This document shows positions 36,182-45,023 of a stretch of 64,000 bases of DNA, piece by piece. How positions within the stretch are numbered: the first letter of the stretch is position 1; each line of letters begins with the position of its first letter. The notes under the pieces were generated by a model. The model saw only the letters and a program-made list of their open reading frames with translations. It was not told the DNA's origin and made no database searches. The stretch comes from Phytohabitans sp036906915 (GTDB lineage Bacteria; Actinomycetota; Actinomycetes; Mycobacteriales; Micromonosporaceae), in contig NZ_JBAKHX010000006.1 of assembly GCF_036906915.1 (NCBI RefSeq), forward strand, positions 1 through 64,000. The letters are read 5' to 3'. Made by a program: the position numbers and the translations under genes.

Positions 36182-37132
36182 CTATGGAAGCAGCGACGCC
36201 AGGTCCGCCGGCTTGGTGAGCAGGCCGTCGGCCAGCGCGAGATCGGCCAGGGTCTGGACCGACGCGCGGTTGATTTCGGGGGGCCACTTCGGCAGGGTCA
36301 GGTCGGCGATGACCTCGGGGGCGATCTGCGTATACGTGCCGATCACCGCCCGCGCCTCGTCAGGGTGGTCGTTCGCGTACGCCAGCGACTCCCGCATCGC
36401 CTCGCCGAACCGCCCCACCAGGTCGGCGTCCTGCGACGTGAGCGACGTAGACGTGAAGTACACCGCCACCGTCAGGTCGGGCGCCGCGTCGACGTAGCTG
36501 CTCGCCACCGAGCGGGCCCCCTGCGCGCGGGCCGCCGACTGGAACGGCTCGACCATGAAGGCAGCGTCGACCCGGCCGCCTCGCAGCGCCGCCGGCATGT
36601 CCGGGAACGGCATCTCGACGAACCGCAGGGAGCGCGGGTCGCCGCCGGCCTTGCGTACCGACGCCCGCACCGTCGTGTCGACGATGTTCTGAAGCGTGTT
36701 GACGGCGACGGACCGGCCGGGCAGGTCGGCGGCGCCGCGGATCGGGCTGTCGGCGTTGACCAGGACGCTGCCGAAGTCCTGGCCGTCGACGCCGGTGGAG
36801 TTGTTGCCGTTGCAGACCACCTTGAGCGGCAGGTTCCGCGACCGGGCCAGCAGCAACGAGACCACGTTGCTGAACCCGAACTGGAACTGCCCGCTCAGCA
36901 CCGCCGGCACGATCGCCGCGCCGCCCTGCGCGTTGGTGAGCGTCAGGTCGATGTCGCGGCTGGTGAAGAAGCCCTTCTGCTTGCCCAGGTGGATCGGCGC
37001 CACGTCGAGGATGGCGATGACGCCGACCGTGACCTGGTCGCGGCGCCCGGGAGCGGGGGTGGCGCCACCGCCGTCGCCACAAGCCGCAACGAAACCGGCC
37101 GGGACCAGCGCCAGCACGGACCGCCGGCGCAC
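36182..37132 (-). CDS. ABC transporter substrate-binding lipoprotein (SsuA/TauA/NMT1-like)
   Basis: A 316-residue lipoprotein. The lipobox is FVAAC (Cys18). The mature part shows LGKQKGFFTSRDIDLTL, FQFGFSNVVSLLLAR and PDMPAALRGGRVDAAFMVEPF, typical of the NMT1/THI5-like family that binds sulfonates, thiamine precursors or nitrile-like compounds. It follows the MetE-like gene by 2 bp, and no permease or ATPase gene is present, so the rest of the transporter must be elsewhere. Confidence 0.85.
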   Translation of the reverse strand: MRRRSVLALVPAGFVAACGDGGGATPAPGRRDQVTVGVIAILDVAPIHLGKQKGFFTSRDIDLTLTNAQGGAAIVPAVLSGQFQFGFSNVVSLLLARSRNLPLKVVCNGNNSTGVDGQDFGSVLVNADSPIRGAADLPGRSVAVNTLQNIVDTTVRASVRKAGGDPRSLRFVEMPFPDMPAALRGGRVDAAFMVEPFQSAARAQGARSVASSYVDAAPDLTVAVYFTSTSLTSQDADLVGRFGEAMRESLAYANDHPDEARAVIGTYTQIAPEVIADLTLPKWPPEINRASVQTLADLALADGLLTKPADLASLLP

Positions 37133-37134
37133 GA

Positions 37135-38256
37135 TCAGTCACCCCAGACGTCGAGGGCGGTTTCTACGATCAGGCCGAGCTTGGCGACCTGGTCGTCGTA
37201 GGTGAGCGCGTTGCCCTCCACCGTCGAGGAGAACCCGCACTGCGGCGACAGGCACAGCTGCTCCAGCGGCACGTACTTGGCCGCCTCGTCGATGCGGCGT
37301 TTCAGGTCGTCTTTGCTCTCCAGCTCGCCCCGCTTGGTGGTGACGAGGCCGAGTACGACCATCTTGCCGGGCGGCACGAACCGCAGCGGCGCGAAGCCGC
37401 CGGAGCGCTCGTCGTCGTACTCCAGGAAGAAGCCGTCGACGGCGAGCTGGGTGAAGAGGGCTTCGGCGACGAAGTCGTACCCGCCCTCCGCCGCCCACGA
37501 CGACCGGAAGTTGCCCCGGCACATGTGGGTAGTCACGGCCATGCCGGGCGGACGCCCGGCGAGGGCGGCGTTGATCTGCCGGATGTACCGCTCGTGCTGG
37601 TGCATCGGGTCGCCGCCCTGCGCCGCGACCAGCTCGCGCTGTCGCGGGTCGTTGAGGTAGGCGAGGCTGGTGTCGTCGAGCTGGAGGTACGTGCAGCCGA
37701 GCTGCCCGAGCCGGCGCACCTGCTCGGCGTAGGCGGCGCTGAGGTCGTCCCAGAACTGGTCGAGGTCGGGGTAGACGGTCGGGTCGATGGCGGCCCGGCC
37801 GCCGCGGTAGTGGACCATGCTGGGCGACGGGATGGTGAGCTTCGGCCGGGCGCTGGTCACCTGCCCGCGCAGGTACGTGAACGCGTCGCCGAAGATGGTG
37901 TCGGCCAGCGTGACGCGGTCGTGCACGCGCAGCGCCGCCGACGTGAACTCCAGCGTGCCGGACTCGTTGAAGAACTGCACGGTGAGCTTCTGGTCGGCGG
38001 GGTCGATGCCGCCGAGCTGGTAGATGAAGTCCATGTGCCAGGAGGTTCGCCGGAACTCGCCGTCGGTGGCCGACTGGAGCCCGACCTCCTCCTGCATGCG
38101 GACCACGGCGCTGATCGCGCCGTCCTCCACTGACCTCAGCTCGTCGGCCGTGATACGGCCGGCGGCTCGGTCTTCCCGAGCGCGCAGCAGCGCGGGCGGG
38201 CGCAGCAGGCTGCCGACGTGGTCGGCGCGGTACGGAGGGATCGTGCGCGCAACCAT
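37135..38256 (-). CDS. Cobalamin-independent methionine synthase II family protein
   Basis: A 373-residue TIM-barrel protein like the MetE C-terminal domain. Zinc ligands are visible in THMCRGN (His and Cys) and QCGFSSTVEGN (second Cys). It lacks the N-terminal half of MetE. Such short proteins methylate or demethylate thiols using varied donors; the true substrate is unknown. It starts the operon with the binding lipoprotein and is divergent from a marR gene, which may regulate it. Confidence 0.82.
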   Translation of the reverse strand: MVARTIPPYRADHVGSLLRPPALLRAREDRAAGRITADELRSVEDGAISAVVRMQEEVGLQSATDGEFRRTSWHMDFIYQLGGIDPADQKLTVQFFNESGTLEFTSAALRVHDRVTLADTIFGDAFTYLRGQVTSARPKLTIPSPSMVHYRGGRAAIDPTVYPDLDQFWDDLSAAYAEQVRRLGQLGCTYLQLDDTSLAYLNDPRQRELVAAQGGDPMHQHERYIRQINAALAGRPPGMAVTTHMCRGNFRSSWAAEGGYDFVAEALFTQLAVDGFFLEYDDERSGGFAPLRFVPPGKMVVLGLVTTKRGELESKDDLKRRIDEAAKYVPLEQLCLSPQCGFSSTVEGNALTYDDQVAKLGLIVETALDVWGD

Positions 38257-38327
38257 GCGTCAACGATAGTCCTCAATGGGGTCGCGGGCGCGGGATGCGT
38301 GCCCGGCTCACCCCATATCCTTGTTGA

Positions 38328-38795
38328 GTGGATCAAGTGCACTGGCTGAGCGATGAGGAGCAGCGCGCCTGGCGCGCGCTCGCCGGTGTCGTCATGCTCC
38401 TGCCTTCGGCGCTCGACACCCAGCTCCAGCGCGACTCGCAGCTCACTCACTTCGCGTACACGGTGATGGCCATGCTTTCCGAGTCGCCGACCCGGTCGGC
38501 GCGCATGAGCGAGCTGGCCGCCCTGGCCAACGGCTCCCAGTCGCGCCTGTCGCACCTGGTCGCCCGGCTGGAGGAGCGCGGCTGGGTGCGGCGCGAGCGC
38601 ACCCCGCAGGACGGCCGCGGGTACGTGGCAGTGCTCACCGACGCCGGGTACGAGAAGGTCGTGGAGAGCGCGCCGGGCCACGTCGGCGAGGTGCGCAGGC
38701 TGGTGTTCGACGCGCTCACGCCCGAGCAGGTGGCGCGCATGGAAGAGGTCGCCCGCGCCATCCTGGCCAAGGTGGATGAGGACGAGACCTGCTAA
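38328..38795 (+). CDS. MarR-family transcriptional regulator
   Basis: A 155-residue winged-helix regulator: recognition region ARMSELAALANGSQSRLSHLVARLEERG and wing RTPQDGRGYVAVLTDAG. The start is GTG. It is divergent from the MetE-like gene over 71 bp; that gap contains ATGGGGT (38276-38282) and its inverse ACCCCAT (38310-38316), a possible operator. A strong bidirectional terminator follows. Confidence 0.87.
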   Translation: MDQVHWLSDEEQRAWRALAGVVMLLPSALDTQLQRDSQLTHFAYTVMAMLSESPTRSARMSELAALANGSQSRLSHLVARLEERGWVRRERTPQDGRGYVAVLTDAGYEKVVESAPGHVGEVRRLVFDALTPEQVARMEEVARAILAKVDEDETC

Positions 38796-38796
38796 G

Positions 38797-38836
38797 TCGC
38801 GAATGGGGCGGCCACAAGGGGCCGCCCCATTCGCGA
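38797..38836. terminator. Bidirectional terminator between marR and pectate lyase
   Basis: A perfect 17-bp stem (TCGCGAATGGGGCGGCC and its complement) with a 6-base loop fills the convergent gap. It begins 1 bp after the marR stop and ends 10 bp before the pectate lyase stop. Confidence 0.9.
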
Positions 38837-38846
38837 GCCAAAAGGC

Positions 38847-39833
38847 TCAGATCTTGCCGGTGCCGGCACCGCTCTGAACAGAGGCCTTCACGCTGCTCGC
38901 GCTGTCCATCTGGTACGAGTACGGGATGCTGCGGACGCTGCCGCCCTGCTGGCCCGAGCCCGAGTTGACGAAGTGGTTGTTGCGGGCGACCAGCGAACCG
39001 GCCGGCGAGCTTCCCTCACCGCGGTGGAACGGGTCCTTGACGTTCTCGAAGTAGTTGCCTTCGACGAGGACACCGGCCTCGCAGGTGGAGGCGACGCCGT
39101 AGCTGCCGACGTTGCGGTAGTAGTTGTTGAACACGTGCACCGGGTTGCCGAAGCGGACCCGCGGGTGGCGCTGGTTGCTGCCGTCGAAGTAGTTGTTGTT
39201 GTACGTGACGCGCAGCTTGCCGCGGTCTTCGCCGCCGTTGCTGTCGGAGTGCCCGAGCAGCATCGACTTGTCGTGGCTGAAGAACCTGTTCCACGACACC
39301 GTGACGTAGTCGGACGCGCGCTTGATGTCGACCGCACCGTCGGAGCCGTTGCTGAAGCTGTTGTGGTCGATCCAGACGCGCGTCGAGTACTGCACGTTGA
39401 TAGCGTCGTCGCCCCAGTTCCGGAAGTTGATGTTCCGGATGATGACGTTGCTGACGCTGGCGACGTTCAGCCCGCCGCCGGTGATCGTCGCGCCGCTGCC
39501 GACGCCGATGATCGTCTTGTTGGCGGCGACCTTCTGCATGCCGCTGATCGAGATCGTGCCGGATACCCGGATGACCCGCGAGCCGCTGGCCTGCATGTTG
39601 CTGATCAGGGCCGACGCCGTGGTGACCGTCACCGCTGAGGCGCTGCCGCCGCCGCTGGTGCCGCCACCCTGGGTCGCCCAGCCCTGCATGTTGAACGTCG
39701 CCGCGTTGGCGCTCGGCATCGCGACGAGCGCGCCGGTGGCGGCGAGGCCGAGAGCGGCGGCCGCGATCAGCGGACCGCGCCAGCGGCGTGACCGGGTTCG
39801 TGGGGTTGGGGTACCGGTCGGTTCGGGTGTCAT
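38847..39833 (-). CDS. Secreted pectate lyase (PL1)
   Basis: A 328-residue exported polysaccharide lyase. The signal peptide has an Arg-rich start (RTRSRRWRG) and a long hydrophobic core ending SANA (about residue 44). The beta-helix shows VSNVIIRNINFRNWGDDAINV, VWIDHNSF and SNQRHPRVRFG, where Arg is catalytic and Asp residues bind calcium. It cleaves polygalacturonate by beta-elimination. The ATG has GGGAGG 8 bp upstream. A promoter and the GGAAAGCGCTTTCC operator precede it. Confidence 0.92.
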   Translation of the reverse strand: MTPEPTGTPTPRTRSRRWRGPLIAAAALGLAATGALVAMPSANAATFNMQGWATQGGGTSGGGSASAVTVTTASALISNMQASGSRVIRVSGTISISGMQKVAANKTIIGVGSGATITGGGLNVASVSNVIIRNINFRNWGDDAINVQYSTRVWIDHNSFSNGSDGAVDIKRASDYVTVSWNRFFSHDKSMLLGHSDSNGGEDRGKLRVTYNNNYFDGSNQRHPRVRFGNPVHVFNNYYRNVGSYGVASTCEAGVLVEGNYFENVKDPFHRGEGSSPAGSLVARNNHFVNSGSGQQGGSVRSIPYSYQMDSASSVKASVQSGAGTGKI

Positions 39834-39961
39834 GGGGAAAACCTCCCATTGGACTGGATGCCGCGCGCCGCCGAAGCTGTGGCAGAACAGCTGCTGGTGG
39901 TGTGCGCCTACGGTGGGAAGCCCGGCTGGTTCGGGTCGTGCGGTCGCAAGCTCCCGCACAT

Positions 39962-40014
39962 GGAAAGCGCTTTCCTTACCGAGGAAGATTATCGACTTGT
40001 ATCGATCCTGTCAA
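39962..40014 (-). promoter_or_regulatory. Promoter and LacI-type operator of the PL1 pectate lyase
   Basis: Minus strand: -35 TTGACA (40014-40009), 17-bp spacer, -10 TAATCT (39991-39986). The perfect palindrome GGAAAGCGCTTTCC (39975-39962) lies about 10 bp downstream of the -10, where a bound repressor would block elongation. The same 14-mer occurs at the PL9 gene. Confidence 0.75.
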
Positions 40015-40070
40015 CAAGCCTCGCGAAGCGGACGATTCCGCGCGGTACGACCCGCGCCTAACATCGCCCC

Positions 40071-40832
40071 ATGACGCTCCTCTCCGGTCTCGTCGGCGCC
40101 CTCTCCGCAGGCGCCGTCGAGGTGGTCGACCTGACCGCTCCCCTCTCCGCGCGGACGCCGATCATCGGCCTCCCCGAACCCTTCGGCCAGACCCGCCGCT
40201 TCGAGCTCACCGAGATCAGCCGGTACGACGCCGCCGGGCCGGCGTGGTACTGGAACAACTTCGCCACCGGCGAGCACACCGGCACCCACTTCGACGCTCC
40301 CATCCACTGGATCACCGGCCGCGAACTGCCCGACGTGTCGCAGGTGCCGCCCAAGCACCTGATCGGGCCCGCCGCCGTCCTCGACGTCTCCGAGCGGGCC
40401 GCCGCCGACGCCGACTTCCTGGTCGAGGTCGAGCACATCGAGGCGTGGCAGTCCACGCACGGCCCGCTGCCCGAGGGTGGATGGCTGCTCGTGCGCACCG
40501 GCTGGGACGCGCGCTCCGAGGACGACGAGGCGTACGCCAACGGCGGCCACACGCCGGGCGTCTCGGTCGCCTGCGCCAAGTGGCTCGCCGAGCAGGCACC
40601 GGTCATCGGCGTGGGCGTGGAGACGGTCGGCACCGACGCGGGCGCCGCGCACTCGTTCGACCCGCCGTTCCCCTGCCACTCGTACCTGCTGGGCGCCGGC
40701 AAGTACGGGCTCACCCAGCTCCAGAACCTGGCCGCGCTGCCGCCCACCGGCGCGGTGCTGATCGCCAGCCCACTGCCCATCGTGGACGGTTCCGGCAGCC
40801 CGTGCCGGGTGCTGGCGCTGGTCGAGCGCTAG
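40071..40832 (+). CDS. Cyclase family protein (isatin hydrolase/kynurenine formamidase-like)
   Basis: A 253-residue metal-dependent hydrolase. The signature HTGTHFDAPIH (69-79) supplies the metal ligands; a second block is VGVETVGTDAG. Family members open cyclic or formyl amides (isatin to isatinate, formylkynurenine to kynurenine). It is followed after 3 bp by a TPP-dependent enzyme, so an isatin or alpha-keto-acid route is possible. No RBS is evident before the ATG. Confidence 0.8.
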   Translation: MTLLSGLVGALSAGAVEVVDLTAPLSARTPIIGLPEPFGQTRRFELTEISRYDAAGPAWYWNNFATGEHTGTHFDAPIHWITGRELPDVSQVPPKHLIGPAAVLDVSERAAADADFLVEVEHIEAWQSTHGPLPEGGWLLVRTGWDARSEDDEAYANGGHTPGVSVACAKWLAEQAPVIGVGVETVGTDAGAAHSFDPPFPCHSYLLGAGKYGLTQLQNLAALPPTGAVLIASPLPIVDGSGSPCRVLALVER

Positions 40833-40835
40833 CCG

Positions 40836-42467
40836 ATGGACGTCGCGACCGCCGCCGGCCGCGCCCTGCGCGCGCAGGGCGTCGACCACGTCTTCGGCGT
40901 GGTCGGCAGCGGCAACTTCCACGTCACGAACGCGCTCGTGGCGGCCGGCGCCCGGTTCGTACCGGCCGCGCACGAGGGCGGCGCGGCGAGCATGGCCGAC
41001 GGGTACGCCCGGGTGTCCGGCCGGCTGGCGGTGCTCAGCGTGCACCAGGGGCCGGGCGTGACCCACGCGCTCACCGGCCTCACCGAGGCGGCCAAGAGCC
41101 GCACGCCGCTGGTGGTGCTGGCGCCCGAGGCGACGAACCCGCGGTCCAACTTCTTCGTCGACCTGCCGGGACTGGCGGCCGCGGTGGGCGCCGAGTTCCG
41201 GCGGATCGGCGCCGAGCGGGTCGCCGCCGACGTGGCGGGCGCGTGCCGGCTGGCCACCGAGGGCGCCGGCCGCACCGTGGTCCTGGCACTCCCTCTCGAC
41301 GTACAGGCAATGGCGGCGCTGGACGCGGAGCCACCCGCGGCACAGCGGGCGCCGTACCAGTACTCGACGCGTGCCCTCGGACGGCTGGTCGACGCGCTCG
41401 ACGCCGCCCACCGACCGGTCTTCATCGCCGGGCGTGGCGCTCGGCGCGCCCGCGCCGAGCTCGCCGCGCTCGCCGACCGGTGCGGCGCGCTGCTCGCGGT
41501 CTCCGCGGCGGCCAAGGGCCTGTTCGCCGGCGACCCGTGGTATCTCGACGTGTCCGGCGGCTTCGCGACCCCGCTCTGCGCCGAGTTGGTCGCCGGCGCG
41601 GATCTGGTCGTCGCGTGGGGCAGCACGCTGAACATGTGGACCACCCGCCACGGCCGGCTGATCCCGCCGTCCGCGGTGGTCGCGCAGGTCGACGTGGACC
41701 CGGCGGCACTCGGCGTGCACCGTCCCGTCGACATCGCCGTGCCCGGCGACGTCGCGGCCGTCGCCGCGAGATGTGAGCACGAGCTGGGCAACCGAGGTCC
41801 TCGACCGGCCGGTTGGCGAACGCCGGAGCTGCGCGACCGGATCGCCGCCGAGGGCCACTGGCGCGACGTGTTCTATGTGGACGACAGTGACGGCGACCGG
41901 GTCGACCCGCGCACCCTGACGATCGCCCTCGACGACCTGCTGCCGGCCGAACGCACGGTGGCCGTCGACTCGGGCAACTTCATGGGGTACCCGTCGATGT
42001 TCCTGTCGGTGCCGGACGCCGCCGGGTTCTGCTTCACCCAGGCGTTCCAGTCGGTCGGGCTCGGCCTGGCCAGCGCACTCGGCGCGGCCGTCGCCCGGCC
42101 CGACCGGCTCACCGTGGCGGCGCTCGGCGACGGCGGCTTCCTGATGTCCGTGGCCGAGCTGACCACGGCCGCCAGGCTCGGCCTTCCCCTACTGGTCGTC
42201 GTGTACGACGACGCGGCGTACGGCGCCGAGGTGCACCACTTCGGGCCGCACGGCCACCCCCTGGACACGGTCAGGTTCCCAGACACCGACCTGGCGGCGA
42301 TCGCGCGCGGGTTCGGCTGCGCGGGCGCGACCATCCGCTCACCCGGCGATCTGGCCGCGGTACGCGACTGGCTCGCCGGCCCCCGCGACCGCCCCCTCGT
42401 AGTGGACGCCAAGGTGACCTCGCACCGCGGCTCGTGGTGGTTGGAGGAAGCCTTCCGCGGCCACTAG
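40836..42467 (+). CDS. Thiamine pyrophosphate-dependent enzyme (acetolactate synthase/benzoylformate decarboxylase-like)
   Basis: A 543-residue TPP enzyme with three domains. The catalytic Glu lies in PAAHEGGAASMADGYAR (about residue 48). The TPP motif begins GDGGFLMSVAELTTAARLG (about 430). It should decarboxylate a 2-keto acid. Adjacent coding with a cyclase-type hydrolase and no acetolactate small subunit argues against branched-chain amino-acid synthesis. Confidence 0.8.
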   Translation: MDVATAAGRALRAQGVDHVFGVVGSGNFHVTNALVAAGARFVPAAHEGGAASMADGYARVSGRLAVLSVHQGPGVTHALTGLTEAAKSRTPLVVLAPEATNPRSNFFVDLPGLAAAVGAEFRRIGAERVAADVAGACRLATEGAGRTVVLALPLDVQAMAALDAEPPAAQRAPYQYSTRALGRLVDALDAAHRPVFIAGRGARRARAELAALADRCGALLAVSAAAKGLFAGDPWYLDVSGGFATPLCAELVAGADLVVAWGSTLNMWTTRHGRLIPPSAVVAQVDVDPAALGVHRPVDIAVPGDVAAVAARCEHELGNRGPRPAGWRTPELRDRIAAEGHWRDVFYVDDSDGDRVDPRTLTIALDDLLPAERTVAVDSGNFMGYPSMFLSVPDAAGFCFTQAFQSVGLGLASALGAAVARPDRLTVAALGDGGFLMSVAELTTAARLGLPLLVVVYDDAAYGAEVHHFGPHGHPLDTVRFPDTDLAAIARGFGCAGATIRSPGDLAAVRDWLAGPRDRPLVVDAKVTSHRGSWWLEEAFRGH

Positions 42468-42514
42468 GGCAACCGCGCGACCTCCGCGTCCATGGCGAGG
42501 TCGAGCCAGCGAAC

Positions 42515-42540
42515 CGGTCGAGGCTGATCAACCTCGACCG
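42515..42540 (+). terminator. Hairpin after the TPP enzyme gene
   Basis: A perfect 9-bp stem CGGTCGAGG / CCTCGACCG with an 8-base loop, 47 bp beyond the stop. Confidence 0.65.
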
Positions 42541-42593
42541 CTAGGCCCCAGCGCTAGACCCGATCGGCGTCCTCCCGAGATAGCTCACAATGT

Positions 42594-42622
42594 TTGACAC
42601 TTTGCCTTGCATACGCAAATCT
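42594..42622 (+). promoter_or_regulatory. Promoter of the alpha/beta hydrolase gene
   Basis: TTGACA (42594-42599), a 17-bp spacer and AAATCT (42617-42622) lie about 30 bp upstream of the start. The -35 is perfect; the -10 is weak. The stretch is AT-richer than its surroundings. Confidence 0.5.
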
Positions 42623-42651
42623 AGTGTCACCCAAGTTGAGGGAGGGCCGCC

Positions 42652-43431
42652 ATGCCGACGACGACCGCCGCCGGTACCACCGTGGAGTACACCGTCGCGG
42701 GCAGCGGCCCGGGCCTGGTATTGGTGGCCGGCACCGGCCTTCCCGCACAGGGCAACTTCGGCCATCTCGTCGACGCGTTCACCAGCCACACCGTGGTCCT
42801 GCCCGACTACGCCGGCAGCGGCCAGACCACCTTCCCCGACGACGGGCCGCTCGCTCTGGATCTGCTGGCCGAGCAGGTCGCGGCGGCGGCGCGCGAGGCC
42901 GTTGACGGGCCGGTCGACCTGGTGGGGTACTCGCTCGGCGCGATGGTCGCGGCGACCGTCGCGGCCAACCACCCGGACCTGGTGCGACGGCTGATCCTGG
43001 TCGCCGGCTGGCCAGGGCCGGACGACGCCCGCCACCAGCTGGCCATCGACCTGTGGCTGCGGCTGGAGCGCGCCGACCACGACCTGTTCAACCGCTTCCT
43101 GCAGCTGAACTGCCTGAGCGCCCCGTTTCTCAGCGGCCTCGGCGAGGCCGGCGTGGCCGGGCTGCTCGCGGGCGCACCGCCGATCACGCCGGGCATGCGC
43201 CGGCACATGGAGCTCGACCTCGTCGCCGATGTGCGCGACCTGCTACCAAAGATCAGCGCGCCCACGCTCGTCGTCGGTCTCACCCGCGACCAGGTCGTGC
43301 CCGTCGAGCGCGCCCGGCAGGTACACGAGGCCATCCCGGACAGCGCGTACGCCGAGATCGACACCGGCCACCTGGTGATGTTCGAGCAGCCAGGGGAGTT
43401 CGTGGAGGCGGTGCTCGGCTTCCTGCGCTAG
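42652..43431 (+). CDS. Alpha/beta hydrolase
   Basis: A 259-residue serine hydrolase. The nucleophile is Ser94 in VGYSLGAMVA; Asp in GLTRDQVVP (about 211) and His in DTGHLVMF (about 240) complete the triad. Substrate unknown. GAGGGAGGG lies 6-7 bp before the ATG. It is transcribed alone from the promoter at 42594. Confidence 0.85.
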   Translation: MPTTTAAGTTVEYTVAGSGPGLVLVAGTGLPAQGNFGHLVDAFTSHTVVLPDYAGSGQTTFPDDGPLALDLLAEQVAAAAREAVDGPVDLVGYSLGAMVAATVAANHPDLVRRLILVAGWPGPDDARHQLAIDLWLRLERADHDLFNRFLQLNCLSAPFLSGLGEAGVAGLLAGAPPITPGMRRHMELDLVADVRDLLPKISAPTLVVGLTRDQVVPVERARQVHEAIPDSAYAEIDTGHLVMFEQPGEFVEAVLGFLR

Positions 43432-43511
43432 CGGACGGGCCGAGCCGGCCAGCTCGCGCCGCTTGACCAGGGACGTTGATCCGCGCCAGCACCGCGCGGT
43501 GCGCCCGCGAG

Positions 43512-43552
43512 GGCTAGGGCATGTCGCGGGAGATCCGCCCCAGGCCCTAGCC
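43512..43552. terminator. Convergent hairpin before the anti-sigma-like gene stop
   Basis: GGCTAGGGC (43512-43520) and GCCCTAGCC (43544-43552) form a perfect 9-bp stem around a 23-base loop. It overlaps the stop codon of the minus-strand gene and follows the hydrolase gene by 80 bp. Confidence 0.5.
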
Positions 43553-44488
43553 GGCCGAGACCGCCGCGTCGGCGGTCGGGTGGACGCCGGCCGCGAACGC
43601 GGTCAGCCACGCCTCGTCCAGGCCGGTCCGCGCGGCGGCCTGGATATCGACCATCCGGCCGTCGCCCAGGTCGGCGTGCACGGTGATCGCCAGGTCGCCG
43701 CGGGTGATCCGCACCGACCGTCCGCCCACGGTCGCCGACTCGCCCGTCGTGGGCATCTGCTCCACCGGTGAGAGGCTCACCACGAGCTTGTCGCTGAAGG
43801 CGGTGCTCGCCGGCACATCCGGTGGCCGGAACGTCATGACGGCCGTGGTCACGTTGTCCAGCACCAGGCCGTCCGGCACGACGTCGAAGTGGAACGGCAC
43901 CCGCACCGGCACGCTGCCGGCGGCGTCCAGGCCCTCGGCGTACGCGGTCAGGATGCCGACCTCGACGCGGGAGTCCGCTTGGATACGCACCCAGCGGCCG
44001 TCCCCCTCCTGCCAGGTCAGTGTCCTGGTGGTGCCGAACGTCAGCGTGCCTGCGCGACCGCGCACCTCGTGTTGGCGCGACGACGTCGGCGGCTCGTCCG
44101 GGTCGGACGGTGGCGTCGAGGTGACCGACACGGCCACCCAACGGCCGTCCGCGCTCGACTGGCGCAGCACTGGGCGGCCTTTCTCGATCTCGGCCACCGG
44201 GGGACCGTAGCCGCCCAGCGCCAGCCGGGGCAGGAGCGGGAACGGTTCGACGGCCAGTGCCGGCTTGGCCGCCGGCTCGGTGCCGGCCGAGGGCCGCAAA
44301 AGGCCGGCCAGCGCGGGCGCGGCGAGCAGGACGGCAGCCGCGGCCACCGCGGCGGCAACGACAGACTGGGTACGCCGGCGGGCGCGCCGGGACCGATGCC
44401 GGACCCGTTCGGCGAGGTCGGCGTGCGGGGTGACCTCGCCGGACCGTCGCACCAGGGTGGACCGGACGAGGTCCTCGATCTCATCCAT
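43547..44488 (-). CDS. Single-pass membrane protein, probable anti-sigma partner
   Basis: A 313-residue protein: cytoplasmic N-terminus (EIEDLVRSTLVRRSGEVTPH), an Arg-rich stretch (RHRSRRARRRTQS), one membrane helix (about 43-64, VVAAAVAAAAVLLAAPALAGLL) and a large outside domain of beta character with no family I recognise. It overlaps the sigma gene stop by 8 bp. No HxxxCxxC zinc motif is visible, so the anti-sigma role rests on context and topology. Confidence 0.75.
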   Translation of the reverse strand: MDEIEDLVRSTLVRRSGEVTPHADLAERVRHRSRRARRRTQSVVAAAVAAAAVLLAAPALAGLLRPSAGTEPAAKPALAVEPFPLLPRLALGGYGPPVAEIEKGRPVLRQSSADGRWVAVSVTSTPPSDPDEPPTSSRQHEVRGRAGTLTFGTTRTLTWQEGDGRWVRIQADSRVEVGILTAYAEGLDAAGSVPVRVPFHFDVVPDGLVLDNVTTAVMTFRPPDVPASTAFSDKLVVSLSPVEQMPTTGESATVGGRSVRITRGDLAITVHADLGDGRMVDIQAAARTGLDEAWLTAFAAGVHPTADAAVSAG

Positions 44489-44981
44489 TGCGTGCCTCCG
44501 TGACAGGTGACGGCGAGAGCTGGCCGCGCAGCGTAGTGAGGGCTCGGAAGGCGGTGACCCGCACGGTCGGCACCGCGCAGCCGAGCAGGTCGGCGATGTC
44601 GCCGTCGGGCAGGTCGAGGTAGTAGCGCAGGACAAGTACGGCCCGCTGGGTGCGGGGCAGGGTCGCCAGCAGGGTCCACATCTCGTCCCGTACGGCCAGT
44701 TCGTCCTCCAGGTGGCCGCTGCCCGGGCGGTCCGGGACGACCGCGACGACGGCCTCCGTGCTGGCCCGGCGCCGCCGCCACGACAGGTACTCGCGCAGGA
44801 TCGCCCGCCGCAGGTACGCCTCCGGCGGCCCGCTCGGCGCGATGCGGTCCCACCGGCGGTACCCGCGTGTCAGCACCTCCTGCAGGATGTCCTCCGCGAG
44901 GTGGCGGTCACCGCACAGTAGGTAGGCGAAGCGGAGCAGCGCCGGAGCGCGGGCCGCGACGAAGTCGTCGAACGAGATCAT
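44481..44981 (-). CDS. SigE-family ECF RNA polymerase sigma factor
   Basis: A 166-residue sigma factor: region 2 at about 1-70 (FVAARAPALLRFAYLLCGDRHLAEDILQEV) and region 4 at about 105-160 (LPRTQRAVLVLRYYLDLPDGDIADLLGCAVPTVRV). This short form is common in actinomycetes. It is co-translated with the membrane protein downstream, which probably controls it. Confidence 0.9.
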   Translation of the reverse strand: MISFDDFVAARAPALLRFAYLLCGDRHLAEDILQEVLTRGYRRWDRIAPSGPPEAYLRRAILREYLSWRRRRASTEAVVAVVPDRPGSGHLEDELAVRDEMWTLLATLPRTQRAVLVLRYYLDLPDGDIADLLGCAVPTVRVTAFRALTTLRGQLSPSPVTEARNG

Positions 44982-45023
44982 GTTCCTCCCGTCCTGTACA
45001 CGCGGTCGGGGCCCGGTTTCGTT

